From an uncultured Clostridium sp. (GTDB lineage: Bacteria; Bacillota; Clostridia; TANB77; CAG-508), in contig CANPFO010000008.1 in the NCBI GenBank assembly GCA_947573555.1, positions 1-41,609 of the forward strand: a stretch of DNA of 41,609 bases. Reading direction: 5' to 3'. Made by a program: the position numbers and the translations under genes. Below, one piece after another: positions 40,927-41,609 of the stretch; the stretch's first letter is position 1, and each line of letters opens with the position of its first letter. The notes beneath the pieces were generated by a model. That model was not told where the DNA came from. It ran no database searches and saw only the letters and a list, made by a program, of their open reading frames with translations.

Positions 40927-41609
40927 GTGAGTAAATTTAAAAATATGAACCTAAGATTTCTATTAATTCCTATGATATTTATTACAATGCTTACAAGTTT
41001 GATATTATACTATGTGACATATATGCAATATAATAAATTAAATAATAAAGTAAATGAGAAGATTGCAGATATTATAGGCATTATTGAAGAAAATTATAAG
41101 GATATTGATACAAAAGAAGTTATGAAAATATTAAACTCAGACATAAATAGTAAAGAACAGAATATTGGAAAGCAAGAGTTAAAAAGATATGGGATATATG
41201 GTGATGATGTAAATAGTATTTTATCTATACAAAGTCAAATGAAAACTAATTTACAGATAAATACTATTATAATTATTTTGTTTAGTATTATATGGATGAT
41301 AGCTATTCTAGTATATGTGAACCAAAGAAATAAGAAACTAAAACAAATAAAACAGTATATAGATGAAATAAGGAATAAAAATTATCAATTAGATATTAAT
41401 GAAAATAGTGAAGATGAATTGAGTAATTTGAAGAATGAATTGTATAAGATTACAGTTATGTTAAAAGAAGAGAGTGAGAATTCAAAAAGGGATAAAGAAA
41501 GTTTGAAAGTTTCAGTACAAGATATATCTCATCAATTAAAAACTCCATTAACATCAATTGGTGTTAGAATAGATATATGGACACATTTTATGAGAGAGTG
41601 TATAATAAA
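40927..41609 (+). CDS. Sensor histidine kinase, truncated by window end
   Basis: GTG 40927 then MSKFKNMNLRFLLIPMIFITML, two TM helices, HAMP-like linker, DISHQLKTPLTSI H-box; open at the window edge. Confidence 0.85.
   Translation, partial: MSKFKNMNLRFLLIPMIFITMLTSLILYYVTYMQYNKLNNKVNEKIADIIGIIEENYKDIDTKEVMKILNSDINSKEQNIGKQELKRYGIYGDDVNSILSIQSQMKTNLQINTIIIILFSIIWMIAILVYVNQRNKKLKQIKQYIDEIRNKNYQLDINENSEDELSNLKNELYKITVMLKEESENSKRDKESLKVSVQDISHQLKTPLTSIGVRIDIWTHFMRECII

Overview
41.6-kb AT-rich window with low-GC Firmicutes (Clostridia-like) gene content. Most genes are housekeeping and lie on the + strand: rpmF, miaB, mutS, trpS, obgE, lysS, tsaD, uvrA, T-box/valS, pth, RNase G, rimO, dgkA, trxB/trxA, a penicillin-binding protein and a two-component system. 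On the - strand are a truncated asnB, dapA, a zinc-ribbon protein and a D-Ala-D-Ala carboxypeptidase. The accessory signals are more interesting: (1) two very large intergenic palindromes, 384 and 466 bp. They share asymmetric core motifs inside unrelated outer arms that are perfectly or nearly perfectly self-complementary, and one contains a second unit nested exactly in its centre. This suggests an undescribed palindrome-targeting or hairpin-building element family. (2) A family of REP/BIME-like hairpins (TGAGACAAAAGGGACAGG... and GGGACG... types) placed between stop codons and Shine-Dalgarno sites inside gene strings. (3) A zeta-toxin gene wedged between miaB and mutS, with a candidate antitoxin-like coiled-coil module fused in frame to the MiaB C-terminus while retaining its own SD and ATG. 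(4) A - strand structured RNA with a consensus promoter, intrinsic terminator and up to three SD-preceded micro-ORFs. (5) A promoter-driven 40-aa membrane peptide downstream of valS. (6) An obgE frameshift that coincides with an Illumina-adapter-like 8-mer, probably an assembly artefact. All calls were made by eye from the sequence and the ORF track; no database search was run.
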